Part shown: positions 15,742 to 22,722 of the stretch, in pieces
How positions within the stretch are numbered: the first letter of the stretch is position 1
How the letters are laid out: each line of letters begins with the position of its first letter
Assembly (NCBI GenBank): GCA_036399695.1
Contig: DASWMP010000356.1
Span: 1 to 26,340, forward strand
Origin: DASVEE01 sp036399695
GTDB lineage: Bacteria > Acidobacteriota > Thermoanaerobaculia > Gp7-AA8
Direction: 5' to 3'
DNA length: 26,340 nt
Made by a program: the position numbers and the translations under genes
Notes under the pieces: model-generated
The model's database searches: none
Told to the model about the DNA's origin: nothing
Seen by the model: only the letters and a program-made list of their open reading frames with translations

Positions 15742-16527
15742 ATGAAGCGTTCGTTCGTGATCCTGGCTGTCTATGCGGCCGCGACGTTCATGCAAGCCGT
15801 TTTGCTGCGTCTCGGCGCTTACCGTGAGCTCTACTCGGCCTTTCCGTTTTACGTACCGGAGCTCATCAAGGCGCTCGTGGGCGTCGGCATTTGTGCCGTG
15901 ACGGGGGTCATCCTGTATCGGGAGGCGGACCTCTTCCGGCTGCGGCGGGGGCTCCTCCGGGCGGTTGCCTTCGGCTTCGTCGCGGCATCGCCGATGCTCG
16001 TCGGGTTTGCCGTCACGCGATCGATCCACGTTCCCGACGTCGCGGCGACCGTTTTCCTCTCCGCGATCTTTCCGTTCGCGGAGGAGCTCATCGCCCGCGG
16101 CTTCGCGTTCGGTCTGCTCTATTGGCGTGAGAAGTGGCCGCTCTGGGCCGCCGTCACCGCGGTGGCCGCCGTCACGGGCGCTTCGCATATCGAAAAAGGG
16201 CAGACGGTGCTGCAGATTCTTGGTCTCTTCGCCGTCACCGGTCTGGGTGGGCTCGTGTTCTCCTGGCTCCTCGCCCGGTGGGGCTCGCTCTGGTTCCCGT
16301 TTGCGTTCCACGCGCTCATGAACTTGTGGTGGAACATCTTCTCCGTCGCCGAAACGGCACTCGGCGGCTGGTATCCGTTCGCGCTGCAGTTGGGGTCCGT
16401 CCTGCTCGCAGTTGCGGTAACGGTACGGCTGAAGCCGAAGACGAAGGGTGTGAGCCAGGGCTCCGTGACCGGCGATGAAGAACAAGGCGGCATGATGCGT
16501 GTGCGACTCGTTGCGCCGACGATGTAA
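15742..16527 (+). CDS. CPBP-family intramembrane metalloprotease
   Basis: The 261-residue polytopic membrane protein has about seven to eight hydrophobic segments. It has the three CPBP (Abi/CAAX protease-like) motifs: EExxxR at E114-E115 (FAEELIARGFAFG), a second-motif histidine at H149 (VTGASHIEKG), and HxxxN at H190/N194 (FHALMNLWWN). The glutamates and histidines form the intramembrane active site of Rce1-like proteases. Bacterial members process prenylated-like or bacteriocin-related peptides, or act as scaffolds; the substrate here is unknown. A G-rich ribosome-binding stretch (GGGGGGAA) precedes the ATG. The last 25 residues or so are hydrophilic. The cyclase gene begins about 35 bp downstream in the same direction. 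Confidence 0.9.
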   Translation: MKRSFVILAVYAAATFMQAVLLRLGAYRELYSAFPFYVPELIKALVGVGICAVTGVILYREADLFRLRRGLLRAVAFGFVAASPMLVGFAVTRSIHVPDVAATVFLSAIFPFAEELIARGFAFGLLYWREKWPLWAAVTAVAAVTGASHIEKGQTVLQILGLFAVTGLGGLVFSWLLARWGSLWFPFAFHALMNLWWNIFSVAETALGGWYPFALQLGSVLLAVAVTVRLKPKTKGVSQGSVTGDEEQGGMMRVRLVAPTM

Positions 16528-16562
16528 CGGCTGTCGCGCTGCCCATGTCTTACGATTGGCGC

Positions 16563-17240
16563 ATGTCAGTGGAGTTGATTGACCTCAGCCATCCGATCGA
16601 GCACGGCATGCTCACGTACCCCGGGTTGCCCGGCCCGGTGATCGCCGATCATCTGTCGCGTGCCGCGTCGCGCGAGCGTTACCGCGGCGAGGCGGAGTTT
16701 CACATCGGACGGATCGACATGGTCGCGAACACCGGGACCTACATCGACGCACCGTTCCATCGTTTCGAGGACGGGCCGGACATCGGCCAGTTGCCGCTCG
16801 CCAGGGTCGCCGGTCTGCGCGGTGTGCTGGTGCACCTGCCCTCAGACAGACGCGCGCTCGAGGTGGAGGACGTTGCGGAGCTGGAGCTGCGCGGTGCCGC
16901 GCTCGTCGTGCAGACCGGCTGGTCGCGCCACTGGCGGAGCGAGGCGTATGCGCAGGCGGACCATCCGTACGTCTCCCGCGCGGCCGCGCAGCACCTGGCC
17001 GGATCGGGCGTGGCGCTGGTGGGCATCGACTCCGTGAACATCGACGACATGGCCGACGCGAGCCGTCCGGCACACACCCTTCTGCTGCGCGGAGGCATTC
17101 CCATCGTCGAGCACCTGACGAACCTCGCCGCGCTGGGCGATCGGCCGTTCACGTTCTTCGCCGTGCCGGCTCCGGTGCGGGGGATGGGCACGTTCCCGGT
17201 GCGGGCGTTCGCCGTAGCCGGCCAACCCGCCGCAAGGTGA
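16563..17240 (+). CDS. Cyclase-family (kynurenine formamidase-like) hydrolase with altered metal motif
   Basis: The 225-residue protein matches the cyclase/KynB metal-dependent hydrolase family: N-terminal IDLSHPIEHGMLTYPG, core VANTGTYIDAPFHRFEDG, later LVVQTGWSRHW, LVGIDSVNIDD and HTLLLRGGIPIVEHLTNL. The canonical metal motif is HxGTHxDxPxH. Here the first His is Asn56 and the second is Tyr60, while D62 and H66 remain. Either this is a subfamily with different ligands or it is catalytically changed. I start at ATG 16563 because the family begins at this strand; ATG 16545 adds six residues. Neither has a good ribosome-binding site. Its stop TGA is fused to a family A repeat half. Substrate is unknown. 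Confidence 0.85.
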   Translation: MSVELIDLSHPIEHGMLTYPGLPGPVIADHLSRAASRERYRGEAEFHIGRIDMVANTGTYIDAPFHRFEDGPDIGQLPLARVAGLRGVLVHLPSDRRALEVEDVAELELRGAALVVQTGWSRHWRSEAYAQADHPYVSRAAAQHLAGSGVALVGIDSVNIDDMADASRPAHTLLLRGGIPIVEHLTNLAALGDRPFTFFAVPAPVRGMGTFPVRAFAVAGQPAAR

Positions 17241-17258
17241 TCCCGGGGTGCGGTGGCG
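17240..17258 (+). repeat. Single-armed family A repeat fused to the cyclase stop
   Basis: ATCCCGGGGTGCGGTGGCG begins at the last base of the cyclase TGA. It matches the left arm of the hairpin at 23437-23478 except for small substitutions. The right arm is missing and the family B palindrome starts here instead. Confidence 0.6.
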
Positions 17259-17393
17259 GCGCCAGCGGGCGCGGACAGACAGGAGTGTCTGTCCCACATT
17301 CAAGGCTCGTTAGCGTGCCCGCGGGTGCCGGACATTCCGCGAGATCTGAATGTGGGACAGACACTCCTGTCTGTCCGGCGCCCGCTGGCGCCG
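17257..17393. repeat. Complete family B palindromic element
   Basis: Arms at 17257-17302 and 17347-17393 are inverted copies that differ by a single one-base insertion in the right arm. They enclose a 44-bp spacer. Each arm contains GTGGGACAGACACTCC with its own 8-bp hairpin and ends in a GCGCC-rich tail. The spacer contains AGCGTGCCCGCGGGTGCC, whose reverse complement also occurs at 17-34, so the spacer is part of the repeat. No transposase is present, so it would have to be moved in trans or be a passive palindromic repeat. Confidence 0.85.
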
Positions 17394-17427
17394 GTTCAGC
17401 GACGGCAGAACCAAGGGATCGATCGCG

Positions 17428-17805
17428 CGCCACCCGTCCGGTGATCGATCTGTGGAAATCACTCGCCGGGGGGTGATTTGCGGCGACCGGTGACCGAGTT
17501 TCGTTCATGTGTGACCGAAAATCAGTCACTGATCTGTCGGCGCGACCGATCGATGACCGAAATTCAGTCATCGATGGCCGGAAATCAGTCATCGACGGGT
17601 GGGGAGTCACTCATCGATCACTGAAAATCGGTGACGGGTCACTGATTTCCACAGATCGATGACCGATTTCCGGTGACCGGCCACTGAAAACCACTCATCG
17701 GCCACCGGTTCTCGGTCGCCGGTCGCTGATTGGCGGCCATCGGTCAGCCGATTCTGGCGATCGGTCCCCGATTTCCGGCAACGGCAACCTTTTTCCTGCC
17801 ATCGA
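17428..17805. repeat. Degenerate 21-bp tandem repeat array, about 18 units
   Basis: The stretch divides into consecutive 21-bp units, typically TGACCGAAATTCAGTCATCGA or TGACCGATTTCCGGTGACCGG, mostly ending in ATCGA, ACCGG or ATCGG. Clear units begin at 17428, 17449, 17470, 17491, 17512, 17533, 17554, 17575, 17596, 17618, 17639, 17660, 17681, 17702, 17723, 17744, 17765 and 17785. Only two units deviate in length: 17596-17617 is 22 bp and 17765-17784 is 20 bp. Units are diverged, so the array is old. There are no unique spacers, so it is not a CRISPR array. It lies upstream of the two-gene unit starting at 17877. I see no gene in 17241-17876. Confidence 0.85.
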
Positions 17806-17840
17806 TGATCGTCTGGCGGCCGCCGTTTCCAGGGTCTGCG

Positions 17841-17871
17841 TAATATTTCTTGCAACTGCGCTCAATTGAGT
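17841..17871 (+). promoter_or_regulatory. AT-rich promoter-like patch with CTCAATTGAG palindrome
   Basis: GTAATATTTC at 17841-17850 could hold a -10 element. CTCAATTGAG at 17862-17871 is a perfect 10-bp palindrome ending 5 bp before the ATG at 17877, where an operator could block expression. The patch is clearly AT-richer than its surroundings. No -35 element is convincing. Confidence 0.35.
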
Positions 17872-17876
17872 GCATC

Positions 17877-18611
17877 ATGTCTTCATCGAACGAGGACATG
17901 GACGTGACGAGAGCGAATGACGCGCAGGCGCTGCAGAGCGCCGAGGGGACAGGCCGGGACGGGCGTGGCCAGCAGGGCGAGCGGCCGGCATGGGTGCGTC
18001 CGTTCCGGCGCGTGCACCGCGCGCTCGATGCGTCGGTGCGGCTGATTGCCGCCAGCCTGGCCACGGCTGCCCGTTCGGAGCGGGGTGCGCGTCGCCGGCC
18101 CATCCGCAGCTCGCAGAATCTGGAGCATGCGGAAGCGCGTCTGGCTCGGGCCTCCGCCCGGCTCAACCTCGCGCTCCGCGAGCTCGCCGAAACGACGGCC
18201 TGCCTGGGACGGGAGCCGGAAAGCGGCGCCGGCGTCCCGGCCCTCCTGCTCGAAGCCACGACGCGCTGGGTGCTGATGGCGCAATCGCTCGACGCGGCGG
18301 CGAGCGAGGTCTTCACCCTGCACGAGAACGTGCTCGGCGGCCTCAGGTCGGGCGCGCTCGTCCCGGAGCGCGACACGGATCTCCGTCCGCGCATCGTCCT
18401 GGCGCCGCGACCCGCCCTCGTCCGCGCGTTCCTCGCCGCCCGGCAGTTGCGGGCCGCCGATCGCATCTCCGCCGTTCTCCAGAGGCGGCGCCGGGCATCC
18501 TGTCCGGCCGCCCTGAGCGTTCCCCGTCACACATCGCAGGGGCGCGCCCCTCCTGCCTCTTCGCTCTGCCTGCTCCAACCGACAGCACAGATCAAAAACA
18601 GGAGGCTCTGA
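17877..18611 (+). CDS. Hypothetical helical protein, first gene of a two-gene unit
   Basis: I do not recognise this 244-residue protein. It is Arg- and Ala-rich and predicted helical (for example LEHAEARLARASARLNLALRELAETTA at about 85-112), with no signal peptide or clear membrane span. The last 45 or so residues are Pro-, Arg- and Ser-rich and look disordered. I start at ATG 17877; the frame is open from 17850 without another credible start, and the ribosome-binding site is weak. The stop overlaps the next ATG (TGATG at 18609-18613), and the AGGAGG for the next gene lies inside its 3' end, so the two are translationally coupled. A 21-bp repeat array precedes it. Confidence 0.7.
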   Translation: MSSSNEDMDVTRANDAQALQSAEGTGRDGRGQQGERPAWVRPFRRVHRALDASVRLIAASLATAARSERGARRRPIRSSQNLEHAEARLARASARLNLALRELAETTACLGREPESGAGVPALLLEATTRWVLMAQSLDAAASEVFTLHENVLGGLRSGALVPERDTDLRPRIVLAPRPALVRAFLAARQLRAADRISAVLQRRRRASCPAALSVPRHTSQGRAPPASSLCLLQPTAQIKNRRL

Positions 18612-19144
18612 TGAGCACGAATGCGAAAGCTGTGTCCCCGGTCGAAGTCGAGCTCGATCCCCTTTCCCACATCGCCATGGCGCAGGCGCGCGTGGACGAT
18701 CTCCGGCAGATGCGTGCACTGATCCCCCGCTTCACGATCCCGACGTTCGGGCAGGAGACGACGCGCCTGAGCGCCGCCGCCTCGGTGCCGCCGGAGTTTG
18801 TGGACCTGACGACCATGGCGCTGGCCAACGAGAAGACGCTCACGCGCACGGAGGCCGCCACGGTGGCGGAACTGCGCGACCTGAGCCTCTTCGCGACGGC
18901 CTACGGACCGCTCGCCGACGAGCTCGAGGCGATGGCGCAGTTCGTTCGTCACAGCGTGACGACGGCGCGGAACAAGGTGGGCACCGAGTTGCTGACGGTC
19001 TACGCTCTGGCGCAGCGCCTGGCGAAGCGGCCGGAGTACGCGCACCTCGCCCCGTACGTCGCCGACATGCGCCGCGCCCTGGGACGTGGACGCAAGGCGA
19101 AGAAGGAAGTGACCGTGCCGCCGGCCACGCCGAAGGCGGCGTAG
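18611..19144 (+). CDS. Hypothetical all-helical protein, second gene of the unit
   Basis: This 177-residue protein is not recognised. It begins MSTNAKAVSPVEVELDPLSH and is mostly amphipathic helix (DDLRQMRALIPRF, FVDLTTMALANEKTLTRTEAATVAELRDLSLFATA, YGPLADELEAMAQFVRHSV, ELLTVYALAQRLAKRP). It ends in a basic Lys/Arg patch (GRGRKAKKE) and a Pro/Ala tail, which could bind nucleic acid or another acidic partner. No signal peptide is present. AGGAGG sits 6 nt before the ATG, and the start overlaps the preceding stop by one base. A strong intrinsic terminator follows 26 bp after the stop, closing the two-gene unit. Confidence 0.8.
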   Translation: MSTNAKAVSPVEVELDPLSHIAMAQARVDDLRQMRALIPRFTIPTFGQETTRLSAAASVPPEFVDLTTMALANEKTLTRTEAATVAELRDLSLFATAYGPLADELEAMAQFVRHSVTTARNKVGTELLTVYALAQRLAKRPEYAHLAPYVADMRRALGRGRKAKKEVTVPPATPKAA

Positions 19145-19169
19145 CAACAGTAGACGTGCAGTAAGCCCC

Positions 19170-19203
19170 GCGGGCGCGTCCGAAAGGGCGCGCCCGCTTT
19201 TTA
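19170..19203 (+). terminator. Strong intrinsic terminator
   Basis: GCGGGCGCGTCC pairs with GGGCGCGCCCGC around a GAAA loop, with one G-T wobble in 12 pairs. It is followed at once by TTTTTATT. This is the clearest rho-independent terminator in the window and ends the unit 17877-19144. Confidence 0.9.
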
Positions 19204-19375
19204 TTGTCCGCTACGGCTTGCGTGCGCGGACGCCAGGACCAGCGCAATGCACGCCGCATTCATCGCCGCGACGAACGAAAAGCCGAGCAGGTAAAGTCTT
19301 GCCGGAGAGGGAGCAGAGTCGCCCGTTCAGGGCCGGCGGGCTTGCGTACGACTATGATCTCCGGCGGAGGATCGG

Positions 19376-19957
19376 ATGGCGAAAACCAGGAAGAGCTCAC
19401 GCGGCGAGGAGTTGTCGTCTCAGCGGAGTGAAGAGCTCCTCATGACGTTGCAGACCCGGTTCGAGAAGCACATGAGCCGGCACAAAGGTGTGGCCTGGGC
19501 GGACGTCCAGGCCAGGCTCGAGGGCGATCCGGGCAAACTGGCGTCGCTCCAGGAGATGGAACGGACCGGTGGGGAACCGGACGTCGTCGGTCGTGACAAA
19601 GCGACCGGCCAGTACCTCTTCTATGACTGTGCGGCGGAGAGCCCGGCCGGCCGCAGGAGCGTCTGCTATGACCGGGAAGCGCTCGACTCGCGGAAAGAGC
19701 ACAAGCCGGCGAACAGTGCCATGGACATGGCCGGCGAGATGGGGATCGAGCTCCTGACGGAAGAGGAGTATCGGGCGCTGCAGAAGCTCGGCGAGTTCGA
19801 CCTGAAGACGTCGAGCTGGATCGCGACGCCTGAGAGCATCCGGAAGCTGGGCGGCGCGCTGTTTTGCGATCGCCGCTACGACCAGGTCTTCGTCTATCAC
19901 AACGGTGCGTCTTCTTATTACGCGGCGCGGGGATTTCGGGGGTCGCTGCGGGTTTGA
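19376..19957 (+). CDS. DUF4256 domain-containing protein
   Basis: The 193-residue protein matches the DUF4256 family throughout: LLMTLQTRFEKHMSRHKGVAWADVQARLE, then LQEMERTGGEPDVVG, FYDCAAESPAGRRSVCYDREALDSRKEHKP, SAMDMAGEMGIELLTEEEYRALQKLGEFDLKTSSWI, RKLGGALFCDRRYDQVFVYHNGA. Length is normal. The biochemical function of the family is not known to me. It is probably cytosolic; no signal peptide is seen. It stands alone, with a terminator about 170 bp upstream and a family C repeat directly after its stop. It is convergent with the NTF2-like gene. Confidence 0.92.
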   Translation: MAKTRKSSRGEELSSQRSEELLMTLQTRFEKHMSRHKGVAWADVQARLEGDPGKLASLQEMERTGGEPDVVGRDKATGQYLFYDCAAESPAGRRSVCYDREALDSRKEHKPANSAMDMAGEMGIELLTEEEYRALQKLGEFDLKTSSWIATPESIRKLGGALFCDRRYDQVFVYHNGASSYYAARGFRGSLRV

Positions 19958-19960
19958 CGG

Positions 19961-20023
19961 GGACCTATGGGAGAACCATCGGTCCTGTAGGTCCTATTGG
20001 ACCCATAGGTCCCATCGTTCCCC
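19961..20023. repeat. Family C GGTCCCATA-type repeat between convergent genes
   Basis: Diverged 9-bp units (GGACCTATG, GGTCCTGTA, GGTCCTATT, GGACCCATA, GGTCCCATC) form a block whose ends, GGACCTATGGG at 19961-19971 and CCCATAGGTCC at 20002-20012, are perfect 11-bp inverted repeats. It begins 4 bp after the DUF4256 stop and 18 bp before the stop of the convergent gene, so it may act as a bidirectional terminator. Confidence 0.8.
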
Positions 20024-20040
20024 GACGGCGAAACCCCGCG

Positions 20041-20775
20041 TCAGTAGTAGAAGTCCAGCACGATCTCCAGCTTGCCGTTCGCGTTGCGCTCGAAGAGGAG
20101 GACGAACTCGGCGATGTGGTCGCGCTCGGGGGTGCGCAGGATCGAGCGGCCGCGCTGCCAGGGCTGGTCTTTGCTGCCGCCGGTGTCGAGGACTTCGAGT
20201 TTCCAGTCGGTCGCGTCTTTCACCGACGTCCAGTAGCCGGTGATGGCTTCGCGGCCGTGGATGACGACGCCGGGGCCGCGCACTTCGCCCTCGGGAGCGT
20301 AGAACTTCGCCACGCCGGCCAGGTCGCCGCGGCGCAGCGTCGCTTCCATGGCCCGGTTGAACGCTTCGAGCTCCGCCGACTTGCGGCCGGGGGCTTCGAG
20401 ACGTTTGAGGACGATCTCGCCGATCTTCGCCTCGTCGGTCTCGGGGATGACGAAGGCGATGGAGCGGCGCGCTTTCGATGCGGTCTCGCGTGCGGCGGCG
20501 GGGCCGAACAGGCCGATCTCCCGCGAGCGGATCTCGCGCTGCCAGACGACCTCGCGGGCGGCGGCGAGGACGTCGGCGTTCTCGTTCGCGATGAGCACGG
20601 CGATGCCGCGCTCGAGGAGCGGCGGCGCGAGCTCGCGCGCGTTCGGGGCCATGAGGATGACGGCCGGCGCGGGCGTCTTCGCGGGCAGCAGCAGCGTGCC
20701 GGAGGTGAGCTTCCGTTCCTCGGCGGAGGCGGCGAAGGTGGCGAGCAGGAAAATGAGGATCTTGACGATAGGCAT
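20041..20775 (-). CDS. Secreted protein: degenerate alpha/beta-hydrolase-like region plus NTF2/SnoaL-like domain
   Basis: The 244-residue protein starts with a signal peptide (MPIVKILIFLLATFAASA). Residues about 22-125 resemble the N-terminal half of a dienelactone-hydrolase-type enzyme (GTLLLPAKTPAPAVILMAPNA, LLERGIAVLIANENADVL, EIGLFGPAAARETAS). The usual GxSxG serine is absent (LFGPAA in its place). Residues about 135-244 form a DUF4440/SgcJ-like NTF2 fold (FNRAMEATLRRGDLAGVAKFYAPEGEVRGPG, GREAITGYWTSV, FLLLFERNANGKLEIVLDFYY in outline). ATG 20775 precedes the signal peptide; the longer open frame to 21867 is spurious. It lies about 80 bp downstream of the LytTR regulator gene on the same strand. 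Role unknown; NTF2-like domains bind small hydrophobic ligands. Confidence 0.8.
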   Translation of the reverse strand: MPIVKILIFLLATFAASAEERKLTSGTLLLPAKTPAPAVILMAPNARELAPPLLERGIAVLIANENADVLAAAREVVWQREIRSREIGLFGPAAARETASKARRSIAFVIPETDEAKIGEIVLKRLEAPGRKSAELEAFNRAMEATLRRGDLAGVAKFYAPEGEVRGPGVVIHGREAITGYWTSVKDATDWKLEVLDTGGSKDQPWQRGRSILRTPERDHIAEFVLLFERNANGKLEIVLDFYY

Positions 20776-20852
20776 GCACCGATTCTCGAGGGTGCTCGAC
20801 GGCCTGGCGACGACCCTGGGATTTGCGGGCCGTTTCGGCTGGTTTGCGGGCC

Positions 20853-21632
20853 TCACTGCACGCCCAGTGCTTCGATGCGGTCGCGGTAGCGGCGGCTCGA
20901 ACGGAGGCGCGCACCGCCGGCGAGCGTGAGGATGTATTCGCCGCGGAAGAGCGGATCGAGCTCGCCGATGCGGTCGATGCGCACGATGATGGAGCGGCGG
21001 ATGCGCACGAACTCGCCCGTGCCGAGGAGCTCTTCCATCGCGTCGACGGTCCGGCGGTGGAGGATCGATTCGGCGCCGCGATGGATGCGCACGTAGTTGT
21101 CGGCCGCTTCGAGCCAGTCGATCTCGGCGAAGGGGATCAGGACCATCCGTTCGCCGTCGCGCACGAGCAGCCGTCGCGGCGTCTCCTCGTTCTCGAGCAG
21201 GCGCCCGAGGCGCTGCACGAGATCGGCTTTGGCCGTGGTGGCGAGCTGACGTTCCGTGGTCGCGAGCTGACGCTCGACGCGCTCGAGGCAGTCGCGAAAG
21301 CGCGCCTTGTCGAACGGCTTGACGACGTAGTCGAGCGCGTGCAGGTCGAAGGCGCGTACGGCGTACTGGTCGTACGCGGTGACGAAGACGACGAGCGGCA
21401 TTTCCTCGGCGCCGATGGAGCGGACGACGGCGATGCCGTCGAGCTCCGGCATCTGGACGTCGAGGAAGACGACGTCGGGCGACGATTCGCGGATCTGCCG
21501 CACGGCTTCGGCGCCGTCGCCGCATTCGCCGCAGACTTCGAACCCGGGCGCGGCCTCCAGCATGCGCCGCACGCCGAGGCGGGCGATCGGTTCGTCGTCG
21601 ACGATGAGGGCCTGGATGGCGCGCCGGCTCAT
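20853..21632 (-). CDS. LytTR-family response regulator
   Basis: The 259-residue protein has a receiver domain (about 6-120; D12-D13 acidic pair, phospho-acceptor D58 in VVFLDVQMPELDG, K105 in DYVVKPF). A LytTR DNA-binding domain follows at about 150-255 (RMVLIPFAEIDWLEAADNYVRIHRG, then FVRIRRSIIVRIDRIGEL and YILTLAGGARLRSSRRYRDRIEAL). The linker contains a perfect seven-residue duplication, RQLATTE-RQLATTA. The start ATG overlaps the kinase stop by 4 bp, so this is the cognate regulator of the adjacent LytS-type kinase. Such regulators bind pairs of short direct repeats; no clear site was found. Confidence 0.94.
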   Translation of the reverse strand: MSRRAIQALIVDDEPIARLGVRRMLEAAPGFEVCGECGDGAEAVRQIRESSPDVVFLDVQMPELDGIAVVRSIGAEEMPLVVFVTAYDQYAVRAFDLHALDYVVKPFDKARFRDCLERVERQLATTERQLATTAKADLVQRLGRLLENEETPRRLLVRDGERMVLIPFAEIDWLEAADNYVRIHRGAESILHRRTVDAMEELLGTGEFVRIRRSIIVRIDRIGELDPLFRGEYILTLAGGARLRSSRRYRDRIEALGVQ

Positions 21633-22672
21633 GCCGCCGCCTTTCGCGTCGGGATGGTGATCGAGACCTCGCAGCCGCGCGGCTCGTGGTTGTGCAGCGC
21701 CATCGAATGCTGCTCGGGATAGAGATGCGCGAGCCGCTCGCGGACGCTCGCCAGGCCAACGCCTTCGCGCCGTATGCGCGGCACGCCGGCACCGTCGTCG
21801 ATGACGCGGAGCGCGAGCGCGCCCTCGTCGATGCGTGCGCTGATGGTGATGTGTCCCGCGCCGGCATGCGCTCCGATGCCGTGGCGCAGGGCGTTCTCGA
21901 CGAGCGGCTGCAGCAGGAACGGCGGGACGCGGCAGTCGAGCGCCGCGGGATCGACGTCGACGGTGATGGCCAGGCGGTCGCGGAAGCGGAGCCGCTCGAT
22001 GTCGAGATAGCGTTCCAGCACCTCGAGCTCCTCGCGCAGGGTCACTTCGTTGCTCCCGCTGCCGTCGATGGTGCTGCGCAGCAGTTCGCTGAGACGGACG
22101 ATCATGCCGCGCGCGGTCTCGGGCTCTTCGTCGACGAGGATGGCGATGCTGCTGAGGGTGTTGAAGAGGAAATGCGGCTGGAGCTGCATGCGCAGCGCGT
22201 CGAGCCGCGCCTGTTGCAGCGAGCGTTCGAGCTCCGCCGCGGCGAGACGTTTGTCGACGTGCATGGAGATGGCGACGAGCGACCAGTAGATGATCAGGCC
22301 GACGTGGAACTCGGCCAGGAGGATGCCGCGAATCGCTTCCGGCACGGCGCCGCGCACGATGAGGACGAAGAGCGCGTGCGCGGCCGCGGAGACGAGCGCC
22401 GAGGCGGCGAGGTGCACGATGACGTTGCGCAGACGATGCCGCCGCGGGACGAGCGGAAAGCGCCGCAGCAACGCGAGCACGACGGGCGTGAACGCGGCCC
22501 AGATGGCGGCGCAGATGAGCCAGACGCCGAACACGCGCGGCCACGGCTTCTGGCGCGCCGTACCGGCCGAGGCCACCCACGCGTGCGTGGAGAAGAAGAG
22601 GGCGTACGCGAGCCAGCCGAGGAGGAGGAGCGCGACGCGCGTGGCCGTGGCCGATCGGAGGACCGCTCGCAT
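21629..22672 (-). CDS. LytS/YehU-type membrane sensor histidine kinase
   Basis: The 347-residue inner-membrane kinase has about four N-terminal spans (13-33, 48-70, 83-108, 120-137) and no separate sensor domain. A His_kinase region has H167 in LRMQLQPHFLFNTLSSIA, followed by an HATPase_c domain to the C-terminus (LQPLVENALRHGI N-box, DDGAGVPRIRREGVGLASVRERL). It signals to the LytTR regulator, with which it overlaps by 4 bp. Its own start is at 22672. A family C 9-bp array occupies the gap between this gene and the divergent gene at 22838, where the promoter should be. Confidence 0.93.
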   Translation of the reverse strand: MRAVLRSATATRVALLLLGWLAYALFFSTHAWVASAGTARQKPWPRVFGVWLICAAIWAAFTPVVLALLRRFPLVPRRHRLRNVIVHLAASALVSAAAHALFVLIVRGAVPEAIRGILLAEFHVGLIIYWSLVAISMHVDKRLAAAELERSLQQARLDALRMQLQPHFLFNTLSSIAILVDEEPETARGMIVRLSELLRSTIDGSGSNEVTLREELEVLERYLDIERLRFRDRLAITVDVDPAALDCRVPPFLLQPLVENALRHGIGAHAGAGHITISARIDEGALALRVIDDGAGVPRIRREGVGLASVRERLAHLYPEQHSMALHNHEPRGCEVSITIPTRKAAA

Positions 22673-22722
22673 GTGTGGGCCATTTTACGTGCGCGGCGGG
22701 CGGCGGTTTTGGGAGGTGACGA

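Noticed and set aside
17428..17805. Possible CRISPR array
   Set aside because: The 21-bp units are directly adjacent with no unique spacers, they are highly diverged, and no cas gene is nearby.
20853..22580. Extended open frame upstream of the LytTR regulator, suggesting a kinase-regulator fusion
   Set aside because: The added residues are out of frame with the kinase and are Arg/Ala-rich noise. The regulator starts at the ATG overlapping the kinase stop.
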